Of a DNA stretch of 64,000 nt, positions 1-8,605 are shown piece by piece. The first letter of the stretch is position 1; each line of letters starts with the position of its first letter. Position numbers and translations under genes: made by a program. The notes under the pieces were generated by a model. It was not told the DNA's origin, did no database searches, and saw only the letters and a program-made list of their open reading frames with translations. The stretch spans positions 310,001-374,000 of the forward strand of contig JBGAGE010000005.1 in the NCBI GenBank assembly GCA_044226865.1, written 5' to 3'. Origin of the DNA: TMP-86 sp044226865. Lineage in GTDB: Bacteria; Pseudomonadota; Gammaproteobacteria; Steroidobacterales; Steroidobacteraceae.

Positions 1-592
1 CGCCCGGGATGTTGTCCACCGCATCGCCGGTGAGCGCCAGGAAATCCGCGATGCGCTCGGGCGACACGCCGAAACGCGGGCCGATGTCGTGATAGTGATA
101 GCGCGCGTTCGCGCTGTAGTCCCAGAACACATCGCCATCGCGCACCAGTTGCGACAAGTCCTTGTCACGCGTGACCAGGACGCTCGCGAGCCCCGAGGCG
201 CGCGCGCGTGAGGCGAGCGTGCCGATGATGTCGTCGGCCTCGTATTCATCGTGCGCGAATTCCGCCAATCCCAGGTGCCGGCAGAACTCGCGGCATAACA
301 CGAACTGGCGCGCCAGGTCCTGCGGCGGGGATTCGCGGTTGGCCTTGTAGGCGGGATAGATGCGGTTGCGGAACGAGGTCTCGCTGCGAAGGCTGGTATC
401 GAATGCCACGCCAATGCGTTCGGGGCGCACCTGTTCGATCAGGTCCGACAGGAAGCGCGCGAAGCCGTAGAGCGCGTGTGTGGGATTGCCGTCCGCGTCC
501 ATCATGTCCGCGGGCATGGAGTAATACGCGCGGAAGATGAAATAACTGGCGTCGATGAAATACACCGCGCCCGGGCGGCCGGGTGCGCTCAC
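1..592 (-). CDS. 5'-3' exonuclease (PolA N-terminal type), 3' end cut off by window
   Basis: About 197 residues are visible, starting at a GTG whose first bases overlap the stop of the HNH gene (GTGA overlap). The sequence shows the FEN/PIN nuclease fold of PolA N-terminal and ExoIX proteins: VYFIDASYFIFRAYYSMP at the start, AFDTSLRSETSFRN, YPAYKANRE, the acidic EYEADDIIGTLA and VTRDKDLSQLV motifs that bind metal, and the beginning of the helix-3-turn-helix (ALTGDAVDNIPG), where the window ends. The family removes nucleotides from 5' ends or flaps in repair. No polymerase part can be seen, so a stand-alone exonuclease is likely but not proven. Confidence 0.88.
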   Translation of the reverse strand, partial: MSAPGRPGAVYFIDASYFIFRAYYSMPADMMDADGNPTHALYGFARFLSDLIEQVRPERIGVAFDTSLRSETSFRNRIYPAYKANRESPPQDLARQFVLCREFCRHLGLAEFAHDEYEADDIIGTLASRARASGLASVLVTRDKDLSQLVRDGDVFWDYSANARYHYHDIGPRFGVSPERIADFLALTGDAVDNIPG

Positions 593-1260
593 ATCCGCCA
601 GCGCTGGATGCGCTCGTGCAAGGGGCTCGAGCGCGGGAAATGCGCCAGCAGGTATTCCATCTGGTCGGCAAGCACGCGCCGGCCCTTCAGGAAGATGTAT
701 TCCGCGTAAGTCGGCGTGAACGGTACGGCCAGCAACTGCATGCCGGCCTGCTCGGGCGTGCGCGAGGCCTTGGCGTTGTTGCAGCGGCGGCAGGCCGTGA
801 CCACGTTATTCCACACATCCTTGCCGCCGCGGCTGAAGGGCGTGACGTGGTCGCGCGACAGCAAGCTGTAGGCAAAGCGCAGGCCGCAATACAGGCACAG
901 GTAGGCGTCACGCCGGAACAGGGTCTGGTTGTTCAGCGGCGGCACGTAGCCCGCACCGCGCAAGTTGCCGGGATTGCCGGTGTGCCCGACGGTGGCGATG
1001 ATGGAATTGACGTCGACCACCGTGCGCAGGCCGGTGGAAGCGCTGGTGCCGCCGTACAGGCGGTACAACAGGCTGCCGCAGGTATAGGCCACCTGCTCGG
1101 TGTGATACAGGCGCGCAGCTTCCTTGTAGTCCACCCATTCCAGCGGCATGCCGGATATGTCGGTGCGCAGGATCTGCTGCGACAACGGTACGCCCTGCGG
1201 CGAACTCACCGCATCGTCGTGCCAGTCGAGGTGCTCCAGGGTGTCCCCGGGGGTGTTCAT
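589..1260 (-). CDS. HNH endonuclease
   Basis: 223 residues. The C-terminal half carries an HNH_5-type domain: CLYCG (about 123-127), then SRDHVTPFSRGGKDVWNN with the catalytic His and the Asn, then CRRCNNAK, so two CxxC pairs bind zinc around a beta-beta-alpha metal site. The N-terminal 100 residues are family-specific. It is translationally coupled to the downstream 5'-3' exonuclease (4-base overlap), so the two nucleases are probably made together. Orphan HNH proteins of this form are widespread in proteobacterial chromosomes and are not restriction enzymes with a known partner; the biological target is unknown. Confidence 0.85.
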   Translation of the reverse strand: MNTPGDTLEHLDWHDDAVSSPQGVPLSQQILRTDISGMPLEWVDYKEAARLYHTEQVAYTCGSLLYRLYGGTSASTGLRTVVDVNSIIATVGHTGNPGNLRGAGYVPPLNNQTLFRRDAYLCLYCGLRFAYSLLSRDHVTPFSRGGKDVWNNVVTACRRCNNAKASRTPEQAGMQLLAVPFTPTYAEYIFLKGRRVLADQMEYLLAHFPRSSPLHERIQRWRM

Positions 1261-1494
1261 GGGTACAAAGAGTAAGCGACTCCCATACGAGAGTTCAACG
1301 TCCTGCCGTGCGCACCCCGAAATGAGCGCGGCGCCGGTCCCTGCGCCCTGTCAGGCGGTGATTCGTCCTTCACGTTCACGGACATTCGAGTTCAAGCGTG
1401 CTGCAGTGAGATCCATCTGGGGTCGGCCGGGATGTCGATTTGCGACAAAGCCTGCCGACCGGTAAAAGGTCCGATGGCCAACCAAGGAGTTTTG

Positions 1495-3153
1495 ATGCGT
1501 CAGTGCGTTTCCGCCCAGCCCGTCATGGCGTGTCGACCGCCGGCGGTGACCGGCGGGCCCGCAGCGCGGGCTGCGCGTGCGGGAATCGTGGTGGCGTGTG
1601 CGATCCTGGGGTCGGCCTGCAGTTCCGGCAAGAATCCAACGCCGGCGGCCGGGCTCAGCGCGCAGGCCGCCATGCTCCAGCGGGGCAGCGGCGGCGAACC
1701 CGGCTCCCTCGACCCGGCGCTCGCCGTGGATACGTTTTCGTTCGAGATCCTGCGCGACCTGTACGAAGGATTGACGACCGAGGACCGCGATGGCGCCATC
1801 ATTCCCGGCACGGCGGCGTCCTGGACCGTGTCCGAGAACGGCGAACGCTACGATTTCGAGATTCGTGCGGACGCGCACTGGTCCGACGGCCAGCCGGTGC
1901 GCGCCGCGGACTTCGTGCGCGCCTGGCAGCGCGTGGTGAATCCCGCCGCCGCCTCGCCGGTTGCCGACGTGCTGCGGCCCATCCGACATGCCACGGCGAT
2001 CTTGGAAGGCAAAATGAAGCCCGCCGACCTCGACGTGCAGGCCGTGGACGACCGGCATCTCACGGTGAGGCTCGAGCGTCCCACACCGTATTTTCCGCAG
2101 GTGCTGGCGCATACCGCCACGTTTCCGGCGCGCGAACCGCAGCAGCCTGGCGAGCATCCGCCCACCAATGGCGCCTACTCACTGATTCGCTGGACACCCG
2201 GGAGCGACATCAAGATCGAAAAGAACCGTTTCTACTGGGATCGCGCACACGTCAGCATCCCGGCGGTCACGTATCGCCTCATCGCCAACGAGGACAGCGA
2301 ATTCAGCCAATATCGCGGCGGCCTGCTCGACATCACCGCGAACGTGCCGCAAACCGCGGTCCCCATGCTGCGCAGCGAACGCCCCGCCGAGTTGCATGTG
2401 GCGCCTTTCCTCGGCGTCTATTACTACGCGCTCAACCTGCGCACGGGTCCGCTCAAGACCTCCATGCCCCTGCGCCAGGCCCTGGCCATGGCGCTGGACC
2501 GCGAGCAGCTGCGCAGCGCCCTGCTCCCCTTCGGCCAGGCCGCCGCCTACGGCTTCGTGCCACCCGGCACGATGAACTACACCCCGCAATCCTGGGATTG
2601 GAAATCGATGTCCGCGGCGGAACGGACCAGCACCGCCCGCCGCCTCTACGCCCAAGCCGGATTCGGCCCTGCACGCCCGTTGCATTTGCGGCTGCTCATC
2701 AACTCCAGCCCCTCCATCAAGCGCATGGCCTCCGCCGTCGCTGCGATGTGGTCGGAAACCCTCGGCGTGCAAACCGACATCATGGACGAGGAGTACCGCG
2801 TCTTCCTCGACTCGAGAAGGACTCCCCAGCACTGGGACCTGATCCGCCTCGGCTGGACTGCCGATGTCAACGACGCGACGAATTTCCTGGATACATTTCG
2901 CGCTGACTCCGCGAACAACGATTCTGGTTTTCGAAACCCGGAATTCGATCGAATTCTGGATCGAGCAGCAGGTACGCAGGATGCAGCAGCACGCAGCGCT
3001 TTGCTCGAATCGGCAGAACGCCTGATGCTCGCAGACTACGCAGTGATCCCTGTTTACTTCTACTCTTCCAAGCGCCTGATTTCGCCGCGCGTTCATGGCG
3101 CTGCGAACAATCCGTTGAATCGGCTGTATTCGAAACACCTGTCTCTTAGATAG
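1495..3153 (+). CDS. Peptide/nickel-type ABC transporter substrate-binding lipoprotein (SBP_bac_5, OppA-like)
   Basis: 552 residues from the ATG at 1495, which is preceded by AAGGAG 8 bases upstream; an earlier in-frame ATG has no such site. The N-terminus has a long leader ending in a lipobox (ILGSAC, then SSGK), so the protein should be a lipoprotein. The body matches family-5 solute-binding proteins: GSGGEPGSLDPALA, LYEGLTTEDRDG, AASWTVSENGERYDFEIR, HWSDGQPVRAADFVRAWQR, then ALAMALDREQLR and the C-terminal ADVNDATNFLDTF. These resemble OppA/MppA oligopeptide binders. No permease or ATPase gene is adjacent, so it must use a transporter encoded elsewhere. Confidence 0.88.
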   Translation: MRQCVSAQPVMACRPPAVTGGPAARAARAGIVVACAILGSACSSGKNPTPAAGLSAQAAMLQRGSGGEPGSLDPALAVDTFSFEILRDLYEGLTTEDRDGAIIPGTAASWTVSENGERYDFEIRADAHWSDGQPVRAADFVRAWQRVVNPAAASPVADVLRPIRHATAILEGKMKPADLDVQAVDDRHLTVRLERPTPYFPQVLAHTATFPAREPQQPGEHPPTNGAYSLIRWTPGSDIKIEKNRFYWDRAHVSIPAVTYRLIANEDSEFSQYRGGLLDITANVPQTAVPMLRSERPAELHVAPFLGVYYYALNLRTGPLKTSMPLRQALAMALDREQLRSALLPFGQAAAYGFVPPGTMNYTPQSWDWKSMSAAERTSTARRLYAQAGFGPARPLHLRLLINSSPSIKRMASAVAAMWSETLGVQTDIMDEEYRVFLDSRRTPQHWDLIRLGWTADVNDATNFLDTFRADSANNDSGFRNPEFDRILDRAAGTQDAAARSALLESAERLMLADYAVIPVYFYSSKRLISPRVHGAANNPLNRLYSKHLSLR

Positions 3154-3181
3154 TCCGGACTCTGCTCCGGACCTCACCTTC

Positions 3182-3275
3182 GCGAGTTGTGAACCGGAGA
3201 GCAGGAGGGGACGTGCTTTCTGCGCGTGATCGCGCCGAAGGCACGTCCCCTCCTGCTCTCCGGTTCACAACTCGC
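3182..3275. repeat. Long perfect inverted repeat (35-bp arms, 24-bp loop)
   Basis: Bases 3182-3216 are the exact reverse complement of 3241-3275 (arm ends gcgagttgtg and ggggacgtgc). The transcript could form a very stable hairpin. It lies between the end of the substrate-binding protein gene and the promoter of the RES/Xre pair, so it may stop read-through, or be a REP/MITE-like repeat. No T-run follows. Confidence 0.85.
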
Positions 3276-3308
3276 AACGTGACGTAGGCAGCAAAATCCG
3301 CTTGACTT

Positions 3309-3337
3309 TTGACGCGGGCTGTCAATTTCAATAGAAT
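3309..3337 (+). promoter_or_regulatory. Sigma-70-type promoter of the RES/Xre operon
   Basis: TTGACG (3309-3314) and TAGAAT (3332-3337) are separated by exactly 17 bases and lie about 30 bases upstream of the antitoxin GTG. The region is AT-rich compared with its surroundings. Antitoxins of this type usually repress their own promoter, so an operator is expected here; it was not identified. Confidence 0.7.
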
Positions 3338-3367
3338 GTAACTTATCATATTGTTTCTGGAGAAATT

Positions 3368-3748
3368 GTGGCCAGAGCGGCGGAAAAGACAGCGGAACCG
3401 GAGGCGGGCAGGGTCCTGACCAGCGCTGTGATGCGCGCTGCGTCTTTGCTGGAGATCAACCAGTCCCGGCTTGCGCAGATCCTGGGCTTGAGTCCTGCAA
3501 CCGTATCCCGGATGTCGAATGGTTCGTATTCGCTCGATGCGCAAAAGAAGGAATGGGAGCTTGGAGCCTTATTCGTCCGCCTGTTCCGGTCACTGGATGC
3601 CGTGGTCGGCTCGAACGATTCCGCCGCCCGCACGTGGCTGAACGGGGAAAATCTGGCGCTGGGCGCACGTCCCGTCGAATTGATTCGCAGCACAGAGGGC
3701 CTGGTCCGTGCCGTCCAGTACCTGGACAGCGTCCGCGGTCGGCTCTGA
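3368..3748 (+). CDS. Xre/MbcA/ParS-like antitoxin (DUF2384-type)
   Basis: 126 residues from a GTG with GGAG upstream. Residues 18-55 form a Xre-like helix-turn-helix (LLEINQSRLAQILGLSPATVSRM), and the rest matches the MbcA/ParS/Xre toxin-binding domain: LFVRLFRSLDAVVG, then ARTWLNGENLALGARPVELIRS, a typical signature that blocks the RES active site. The toxin gene begins before this one ends, so the two are translated together. The assignment as the neutralising partner of the RES toxin is secure by context and motif. Confidence 0.88.
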   Translation: MARAAEKTAEPEAGRVLTSAVMRAASLLEINQSRLAQILGLSPATVSRMSNGSYSLDAQKKEWELGALFVRLFRSLDAVVGSNDSAARTWLNGENLALGARPVELIRSTEGLVRAVQYLDSVRGRL

Positions 3749-4418
3749 GGCGCGCCGCTCGCAGCGACTGCTGTGGCGAGCAGTGGAGGCGCAGCACATC
3801 GCCTCCACGCTGCGCCTGGTCGGCACGCTCGATGAGCAGTTGACGCTCGAGCGTGTGCTGGAGGCTTCCAAGCCCGCGCTGCCCGTGGGCGCCTCGGATC
3901 TTCACTATCTGCTGGCCACGCCTTTTCGTTATACCTCGCCGATGGGTTCGCGCTTTCGCGCGCCCTCGCAGCCGGGCGTGTGGTACGGCGCGGAGCACCT
4001 GCGCACCTCCTGCGCGGAATTGGGTTACTGGCGCTGGCGCTTCCTGATGGATTCTCCCGCGCTGCACTCGCTCGGCCCCTCGCCGCAGACCGTATTCCGG
4101 GCGCGCATCCAGGCGCGTTGCGTCGATCTCACCGCGGCGCCGTTCAAGCGCGCCCGCGCACAATGGGCTCATCCGCATGACTACAGTGCCACCCGGCAAT
4201 TTGCCGACACGGCGCGTGCGGCAAACGTGGAAGCCATCCGCTACGAGTCCGTGCGCGATCCGCAGCACGCGGCAGCGATGGCGGTGCTCTCGCCCGCCTG
4301 CTTTCATCCGCGCGCGCCCACCGAGCAGCACACCTGGCTGTTGAGCGTGCGGCGCGAGGCGGTCATCTGGCAGCGCGAGGGCGCGAGCTTCGAATTCCAG
4401 ACGGCACCCTGGCAGTGA
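3708..4418 (+). CDS. RES-domain toxin (NAD+ phosphorylase type)
   Basis: 236 residues from a GTG that overlaps the antitoxin gene by 41 bases; no later start codon is convincing. The RES domain spans roughly residues 70-225: RFRAPSQPGVWYGAEHLRTSCAE holds the conserved Arg, Tyr and Glu region, and AIRYESVRDPQ with AMAVLSPACF the C-terminal Arg and Ser. Characterised relatives (MbcT, ParT, Xre-RES toxins) degrade or modify NAD+ and stop growth. Together with the preceding gene it is a complete type II toxin-antitoxin module, outside the integron. Confidence 0.86.
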   Translation: MPSSTWTASAVGSEARRSQRLLWRAVEAQHIASTLRLVGTLDEQLTLERVLEASKPALPVGASDLHYLLATPFRYTSPMGSRFRAPSQPGVWYGAEHLRTSCAELGYWRWRFLMDSPALHSLGPSPQTVFRARIQARCVDLTAAPFKRARAQWAHPHDYSATRQFADTARAANVEAIRYESVRDPQHAAAMAVLSPACFHPRAPTEQHTWLLSVRREAVIWQREGASFEFQTAPWQ

Positions 4419-4595
4419 CGCTGCGCCGCAGCGTACCGCGTGACGCATCGATGACGCTGCGATGACAGGGGAATTTTCCCAAGCGTGCGGCAGGTCGCAG
4501 ATTCGACAAATCCCTGTCTGTGAGGCCCGACACTCGTGTTTTGCGCCTCCGAGTTACCTTATCCTAGCGCCTCGCGTCACCCCAGGAGACATGAC

Positions 4596-5114
4596 ATGGC
4601 ACTTTGGAAAGAATCCTCACCCGTTCCCTCGCCGCCGCCGGCTGCGCCGACTCCGATCAACGTGCAGCGCGAAGCCCCGGCCCGCGAACCTGCGCACATG
4701 AATGGCGCGGCCCCTGCCGAAGCCAAGCGCCCCGCTCCCGCTCCTGCACCCGCCGCTGCGCCGCGCGTCGAGCAGAAGGAATCCGTGATCGCCTCCGACC
4801 TGTCCATCGAGGGCAAGATCGAAGGCTCCGGCCACGTCCGCATCGCCGGCAAGTTCAAGGGCGACGTGCGCGTCGACGGCAACCTCACCATCGACCAGGG
4901 CGCCGTGCTCACCGGTCAAGTGAGCGCCGCGGTCGTCATCGTGGCCGGTGAACTGCAGGGCAACATCACGCACGCCAAGCGTGTCGAGCTGCTGGACTCC
5001 GGCGTGATCGCCGGCGACGTCAAGGCAGGCTCGCTCACCGTGGCCGCCGGTTCGCGCATGCGCGGCCAGGTCGAATTCGGCTGGGATGACAAGGGCTCCG
5101 GTAAGCATTCGTGA
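4596..5114 (+). CDS. Bactofilin (polymer-forming cytoskeletal protein)
   Basis: 172 residues from ATG 4596 (AGGAGA upstream). Residues 1-60 are a disordered Pro/Ala-rich tail. Residues 62-165 form the bactofilin right-handed beta-helix, seen as short repeats: SVIASDLSIEGKIEGSG, VRIAGKFKGDVRVDGNLTI, AVLTGQVSAAVVIVAGEL, GNITHAKRVELL, SGVIAGDVKAGSLTV. Bactofilins polymerise without nucleotide and act as scaffolds for cell-wall enzymes, stalks or polar structures. The next gene overlaps it by four bases and encodes a zinc-ribbon protein, which may be a partner. Confidence 0.9.
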   Translation: MALWKESSPVPSPPPAAPTPINVQREAPAREPAHMNGAAPAEAKRPAPAPAPAAAPRVEQKESVIASDLSIEGKIEGSGHVRIAGKFKGDVRVDGNLTIDQGAVLTGQVSAAVVIVAGELQGNITHAKRVELLDSGVIAGDVKAGSLTVAAGSRMRGQVEFGWDDKGSGKHS

Positions 5115-5452
5115 GCGCGACTCGTCCCACCTCGGTGGGTCGAACCCGCGTTTGTCCTCACTGCAAGGCCACGATCCTCGATAGTTCCGCCGTTTGTCCG
5201 GGCTGCAATCACCATTTGCGGTTCGGCAACCTGGCGGCCGAGCACCAGCGGGTTGCCAAGACGGCGCTGCGCGTCGAGGGCACCGTGCGGCATGCGCCAA
5301 CGGCGGCGCCGTGCGAGTACAGCGTGGTCATCGAAGTCCGCAATGAACGCGGCGAACAAGTGTCGCGGCAGGTCGTGGGTGTGGGTGCGCTGCAGCCGCA
5401 GGAGCTGCGCACCTTCACCCTGTCCGTCGACTTGTTGTTGAAGAAACCCTGA
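5111..5452 (+). CDS. Small zinc-ribbon protein coupled to bactofilin
   Basis: 113 residues. The GTG start overlaps the bactofilin stop (GTGA). Two CxxC pairs (CPHCK at about 15, CPGCN at about 29) form a zinc ribbon; the remaining 70 residues look like a beta-sandwich (VEGTVRHAP, YSVVIEVRNERGEQVSRQVVGV, LRTFTLSVDLLL), similar to domains that hold extracytoplasmic or scaffold contacts. I do not know a characterised homologue. Tight coupling suggests a role with bactofilin. Confidence 0.75.
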   Translation: MSATRPTSVGRTRVCPHCKATILDSSAVCPGCNHHLRFGNLAAEHQRVAKTALRVEGTVRHAPTAAPCEYSVVIEVRNERGEQVSRQVVGVGALQPQELRTFTLSVDLLLKKP

Positions 5453-5489
5453 ACGTCCTCACCTGATGAGCAGCGCGGCACCGCTCCTT

Positions 5490-6566
5490 TCAGGGCGGTT
5501 CGTGATCATCCCTGCCCTTCGACAGCACTGAGCGCATGAGTTTGTTCAGGTTTTTTCGCATGTCGTTCAGCTGGCCCAGGCTCACCGTCGTCTTGAGCGC
5601 ATCGCGCAAGGGCTGCAGGGGATAACCGCCGTACGCGCCGGATGCGGGGATGTCGTTGGTGACGTTCGACCTGCCCTGCAGCACGACATTGTCGGCGATG
5701 GTCACGTGCGAGGTGACCACCGAATTGCCGCCGGTCTGGAACTGCCGCCCGATGCGCGTGGACCCGCCCATCATGAAGCCGGCCGTGTACAGGCCATTCT
5801 CGCCCAGATCGCAGTTGTGGGCGATGTGGCAGATGTTGTCGAGCTTCGCGCCGCTGCGGATGTAAGTGGATGACAATTTCGCCCGGTCGATGGCGCAGTT
5901 GCTGCCGATCTCCACGTCATCTCCGATCACCACATTGCCGATGTGCGGAATCTTGATCGGGCGCCCGTCGCGCCCGGCCGCATAGCCGAAGCCATCGCTG
6001 CCCACGCTGGTATGCGGGTGGATCTCGCAGCGGCTCCCCACCTCGCAATGCGCGCCGATGAACACGTGCGGATGCAGCCACGTGCCGGCGCCGACCCGCG
6101 CATCGTTTTCAATCACCACGTGCGCGCCGATCCGGCATCCCTCGCCGATCACGGCGCGGGCGCCCACGACACAGTAAGGCCCAAGCATCGCATCGCCGGC
6201 AATGCTGGCCGTCGGATGGACCACCGCGGTGGGATGCCGGCTGCCCCATTGGGCGAACCGCTCCTCCTTGTGATCGAAATAGCGCAGCAACACGGCCATG
6301 GCCATGGGGATGGCCTTCACCGAGAAGAAGCAACCCCGGGTGATGGGAAACTCTCCGACGTGATGCGCGATGCGCGCATCCACGATGAAGATGGAGGCAT
6401 CGCCTCCGTGCGCCGCATCCAATTGGGGGATTTCCGCGGCATAAACCAGGCTGTCGACACAGGCATCCTCGGGGCTATGGCAAGCCTTGGCATGGACGCC
6501 GAGGTCACCGCGCAGATAGGTGAACAGGTCGGCATGATCGTCGTTGATGGCTTGGGCTGACAGCAT
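5490..6566 (-). CDS. LpxD-type UDP-3-O-acylglucosamine N-acyltransferase
   Basis: 358 residues from ATG 6566 (an upstream in-frame start at 6608 is possible). Residues 100-330 are a left-handed beta-helix of hexapeptide repeats (HPTASIAGDAMLGPYCVVGARAVIG...). The LpxD hallmark HIAHNCDLGENGLYTAGFMMGGS is split here as IAHNCDLGENG, holding the catalytic His. LpxD adds the N-linked hydroxyacyl chain in lipid A synthesis. The gene stands alone, not with fabZ/lpxA/bamA as usual, and the N-terminal domain is divergent, so it may be a second copy with a different substrate. Confidence 0.8.
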   Translation of the reverse strand: MLSAQAINDDHADLFTYLRGDLGVHAKACHSPEDACVDSLVYAAEIPQLDAAHGGDASIFIVDARIAHHVGEFPITRGCFFSVKAIPMAMAVLLRYFDHKEERFAQWGSRHPTAVVHPTASIAGDAMLGPYCVVGARAVIGEGCRIGAHVVIENDARVGAGTWLHPHVFIGAHCEVGSRCEIHPHTSVGSDGFGYAAGRDGRPIKIPHIGNVVIGDDVEIGSNCAIDRAKLSSTYIRSGAKLDNICHIAHNCDLGENGLYTAGFMMGGSTRIGRQFQTGGNSVVTSHVTIADNVVLQGRSNVTNDIPASGAYGGYPLQPLRDALKTTVSLGQLNDMRKNLNKLMRSVLSKGRDDHEPP

Positions 6567-6757
6567 GGAGTTCACCGCGTGACAGGAGCATCGAAGAAGG
6601 CTCGGCAAATCAGACGGCGGTGGACGGCCGGGTCGACCGGCGTCGCGTCGAACAACCCCTGGGATGGGTGGTCAAAGCCATTGAAGCACAGGACGTGCCC
6701 CGGCATCGTAAAATTTTCAATCGTTGCGGGCGGCCTGCCCGCCGATGGGTCGCCGGC

Positions 6758-7168
6758 CTATTTCAGCCCAGGCTTTTCCATGTCGCGCAGGTTGGTGTTG
6801 AACACCGCACCGGTCTTCACCACGGTCGCCTTCACCAACGCGCCGCCATGGCGGCCGTTGCGCAGCGGATTGAGCTCGACGATGACTTCATCGCCCGCCG
6901 CAAACGCGCGGCGCGACCAGCCGGTGCGCGTGAGGTTGCCGGGGCTGGTCAATTCCAGAGACCAGGTGCCCGCCGTCTCACCGGCGGCCGCGGGGACGTC
7001 CACCCACAGCACCACATGCGGATTGGTCCACTGGAATTCCTTGACGGCACCGTGGATCGAGACCTTCTTGCTGAAGTCGAACATGGCGAAGGAATGATGC
7101 GCGAAGGCGGTGGCGGCGGCGGTGAGCGTCAGCGCGGCGAGCGCCAAACGGGGCCATTTTGTCTGCAT
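6758..7168 (-). CDS. Exported DUF6152-family protein
   Basis: 136 residues from ATG 7168. An N-terminal signal peptide (ALAALTLTAAATAFA) is followed directly by HHSFAMFD, then SIHGAVKEFQWTNPHVVLWVDV and a beta-rich domain (WSLELTSPGNLTRTGW). This HHSFA...F...NPH pattern defines the DUF6152 family, small periplasmic proteins common in steroid- and aromatic-degrading Gamma- and Alphaproteobacteria. The conserved His residues suggest metal binding, which is inference. It is last in a five-gene minus-strand set. Confidence 0.78.
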   Translation of the reverse strand: MQTKWPRLALAALTLTAAATAFAHHSFAMFDFSKKVSIHGAVKEFQWTNPHVVLWVDVPAAAGETAGTWSLELTSPGNLTRTGWSRRAFAAGDEVIVELNPLRNGRHGGALVKATVVKTGAVFNTNLRDMEKPGLK

Positions 7169-7209
7169 GAATCGCTCTCCTGGGTGTGCCATGACGGCCG
7201 CCATCTTAC

Positions 7210-8103
7210 CTACTTGGACGGCGGTTGCGCATCCAGCGGCACGGGGTTGCCGTCCACCTCATGCGGCAGCGGCACGAACACCGCGTTGCCGTCCTGGTCG
7301 GTGCGCTCGGAGAAGCTGCCATGCAGGCATACGCCCTCGACGATGTCGTATTTGCGCGCGCGCTGCCGGAACCAGATGCGGGTGGTCTTCCAGGGCTTGG
7401 CGAGGACGCGCGGCGCGTGGATTTCCATCTCATCGTGCAGGGTGTCGGGGCCGACCAGGTGCCAGCGCTCGATCACATGCAGATCGCCGTTGTTGGGCAG
7501 TCCCACCGCTTCGCTGACCGCCAGGAATGTCTGCGGCAGTACGCCCACGGTGTCCACCACCAGCGTGTTGCCTTCCCAGTGGCCGATGGAATGGCCATGG
7601 AACGTGGGATCGGGATCGGCCGGATGGCCGCGGCCATCGGTGTAGATGCGCCGCAGGCGATTGCCGTCCGACTCGCCCAGCATGGTGACCCGGCCGGGGG
7701 TGTACAGGATTTCCATGGCGTTGTGCGAGATCAGCATCCAGGAGGGCATGGCCTCGGGCAGGCAGTTGACGAACAGGCCGCGCGGATTGCCGGCCGCTTC
7801 CTCGGCCTCCAGCGCCTTGATCTGCTTCATGACTTCCGGCTTCCAGGGCACGGGATCGGCCTTTTCGCGGCGCATTTGATCGCTGATGAACGGCGTCCAT
7901 ACGCCGCTCCAATCCGGGAGCTTGGCCATCCCCGCCCAGTCCTGCGGCCGCGGCGGTGGATTGATGTCCGGCTGCGCAGCGTTTGCGCCCTGCTTCGCCG
8001 CGGGCTTCGCGGTTTCCGCGGCGGGAACTCGCGGCGCCAGCTGCAACAGCAACGCGCCCGCCAGGGCCAGCGGCCAATGCCACCGAATGCTTCGATCGCT
8101 CAT
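7210..8103 (-). CDS. Exported protein of unknown function, DUF6152-cluster partner
   Basis: 297 residues from ATG 8103. A signal peptide (WPLALAGALLLQLAPRVPAAE) is followed by a globular domain with no motif I can assign to an enzyme. Recognisable blocks are LPDWSGVWTPF, NCLPEAMPSWM, YTPGRVTMLGE, FHGHSIGHWEGNTLVVDTVG and GDLHVIERWHLVG. As I recall, proteins with the G-HWEGNTLVVDT block are often found beside DUF6152 genes. Several His and two Cys are conserved in appearance. Likely periplasmic. Confidence 0.7.
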   Translation of the reverse strand: MSDRSIRWHWPLALAGALLLQLAPRVPAAETAKPAAKQGANAAQPDINPPPRPQDWAGMAKLPDWSGVWTPFISDQMRREKADPVPWKPEVMKQIKALEAEEAAGNPRGLFVNCLPEAMPSWMLISHNAMEILYTPGRVTMLGESDGNRLRRIYTDGRGHPADPDPTFHGHSIGHWEGNTLVVDTVGVLPQTFLAVSEAVGLPNNGDLHVIERWHLVGPDTLHDEMEIHAPRVLAKPWKTTRIWFRQRARKYDIVEGVCLHGSFSERTDQDGNAVFVPLPHEVDGNPVPLDAQPPSK

Positions 8104-8104
8104 G

Positions 8105-8605
8105 TCAACCGCCTCCAATCATCGTGAATCCGATCCAGCGCCCGCAGGCGATCACCGCCACCCACAGCAGCATCGACACAGCCCCGACGATGCGATCCGA
8201 AGGCGGCGGCGCCAGCGTGCGTGCATCGCGGTTGGTGCGCGGATTGAGCAGCAGGTGGAACACCGCCATGTTGATGCCCGCCATGGCCATGAGCACCATC
8301 TTGCGGAAGAAGAAGGCGTTGTGGAAGTAGCCCGGCGGATTGGACATGAACAGCAGAGCGCCGCTGATCACCGCGAGGGCGAACGCCGTCCATGTCACCG
8401 GCAGCACCGCGGCTGCCATCTGGTCCACGCTGCGCTCGCGCGAGGCGAGCCCCATCAAGCGCAGGTCGACGATGGCGATGCTGCCGAACACCAGCGTGAT
8501 GGCGAGTACGTGCACGCTCTCCACCATGGCGAACGCGGTGTCGATCTCGCGCAGGCTGACCGACAAGGGCGTGGCATACAGCCATTCCAATTGGGCGTCG
8601 AACAT
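8105..8605 (-). CDS. DUF6644-family four-helix membrane protein (copy 2)
   Basis: 166 residues; the ATG overlaps the stop of the upstream paralogue. Four predicted membrane helices: about 28-51, 66-86, 100-120 and 140-162. Helix 1 carries VESVHVLAITLVFGSIAIVDLRL, quoted here as VESVHVLAIT, with a His placed as in b-type haem membrane proteins; a second His occurs near 116. Haem binding is inference. It is about the same length as its neighbour and shares the H-LAI...DLRL/NLRL layout, so the two probably form a heterodimer. Confidence 0.75.
   Translation of the reverse strand: MFDAQLEWLYATPLSVSLREIDTAFAMVESVHVLAITLVFGSIAIVDLRLMGLASRERSVDQMAAAVLPVTWTAFALAVISGALLFMSNPPGYFHNAFFFRKMVLMAMAGINMAVFHLLLNPRTNRDARTLAPPPSDRIVGAVSMLLWVAVIACGRWIGFTMIGGG

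Noticed and set aside
5453..5489. Rho-independent terminator after the zinc-ribbon gene
   Set aside because: Only a weak stem and no T-run could be seen.
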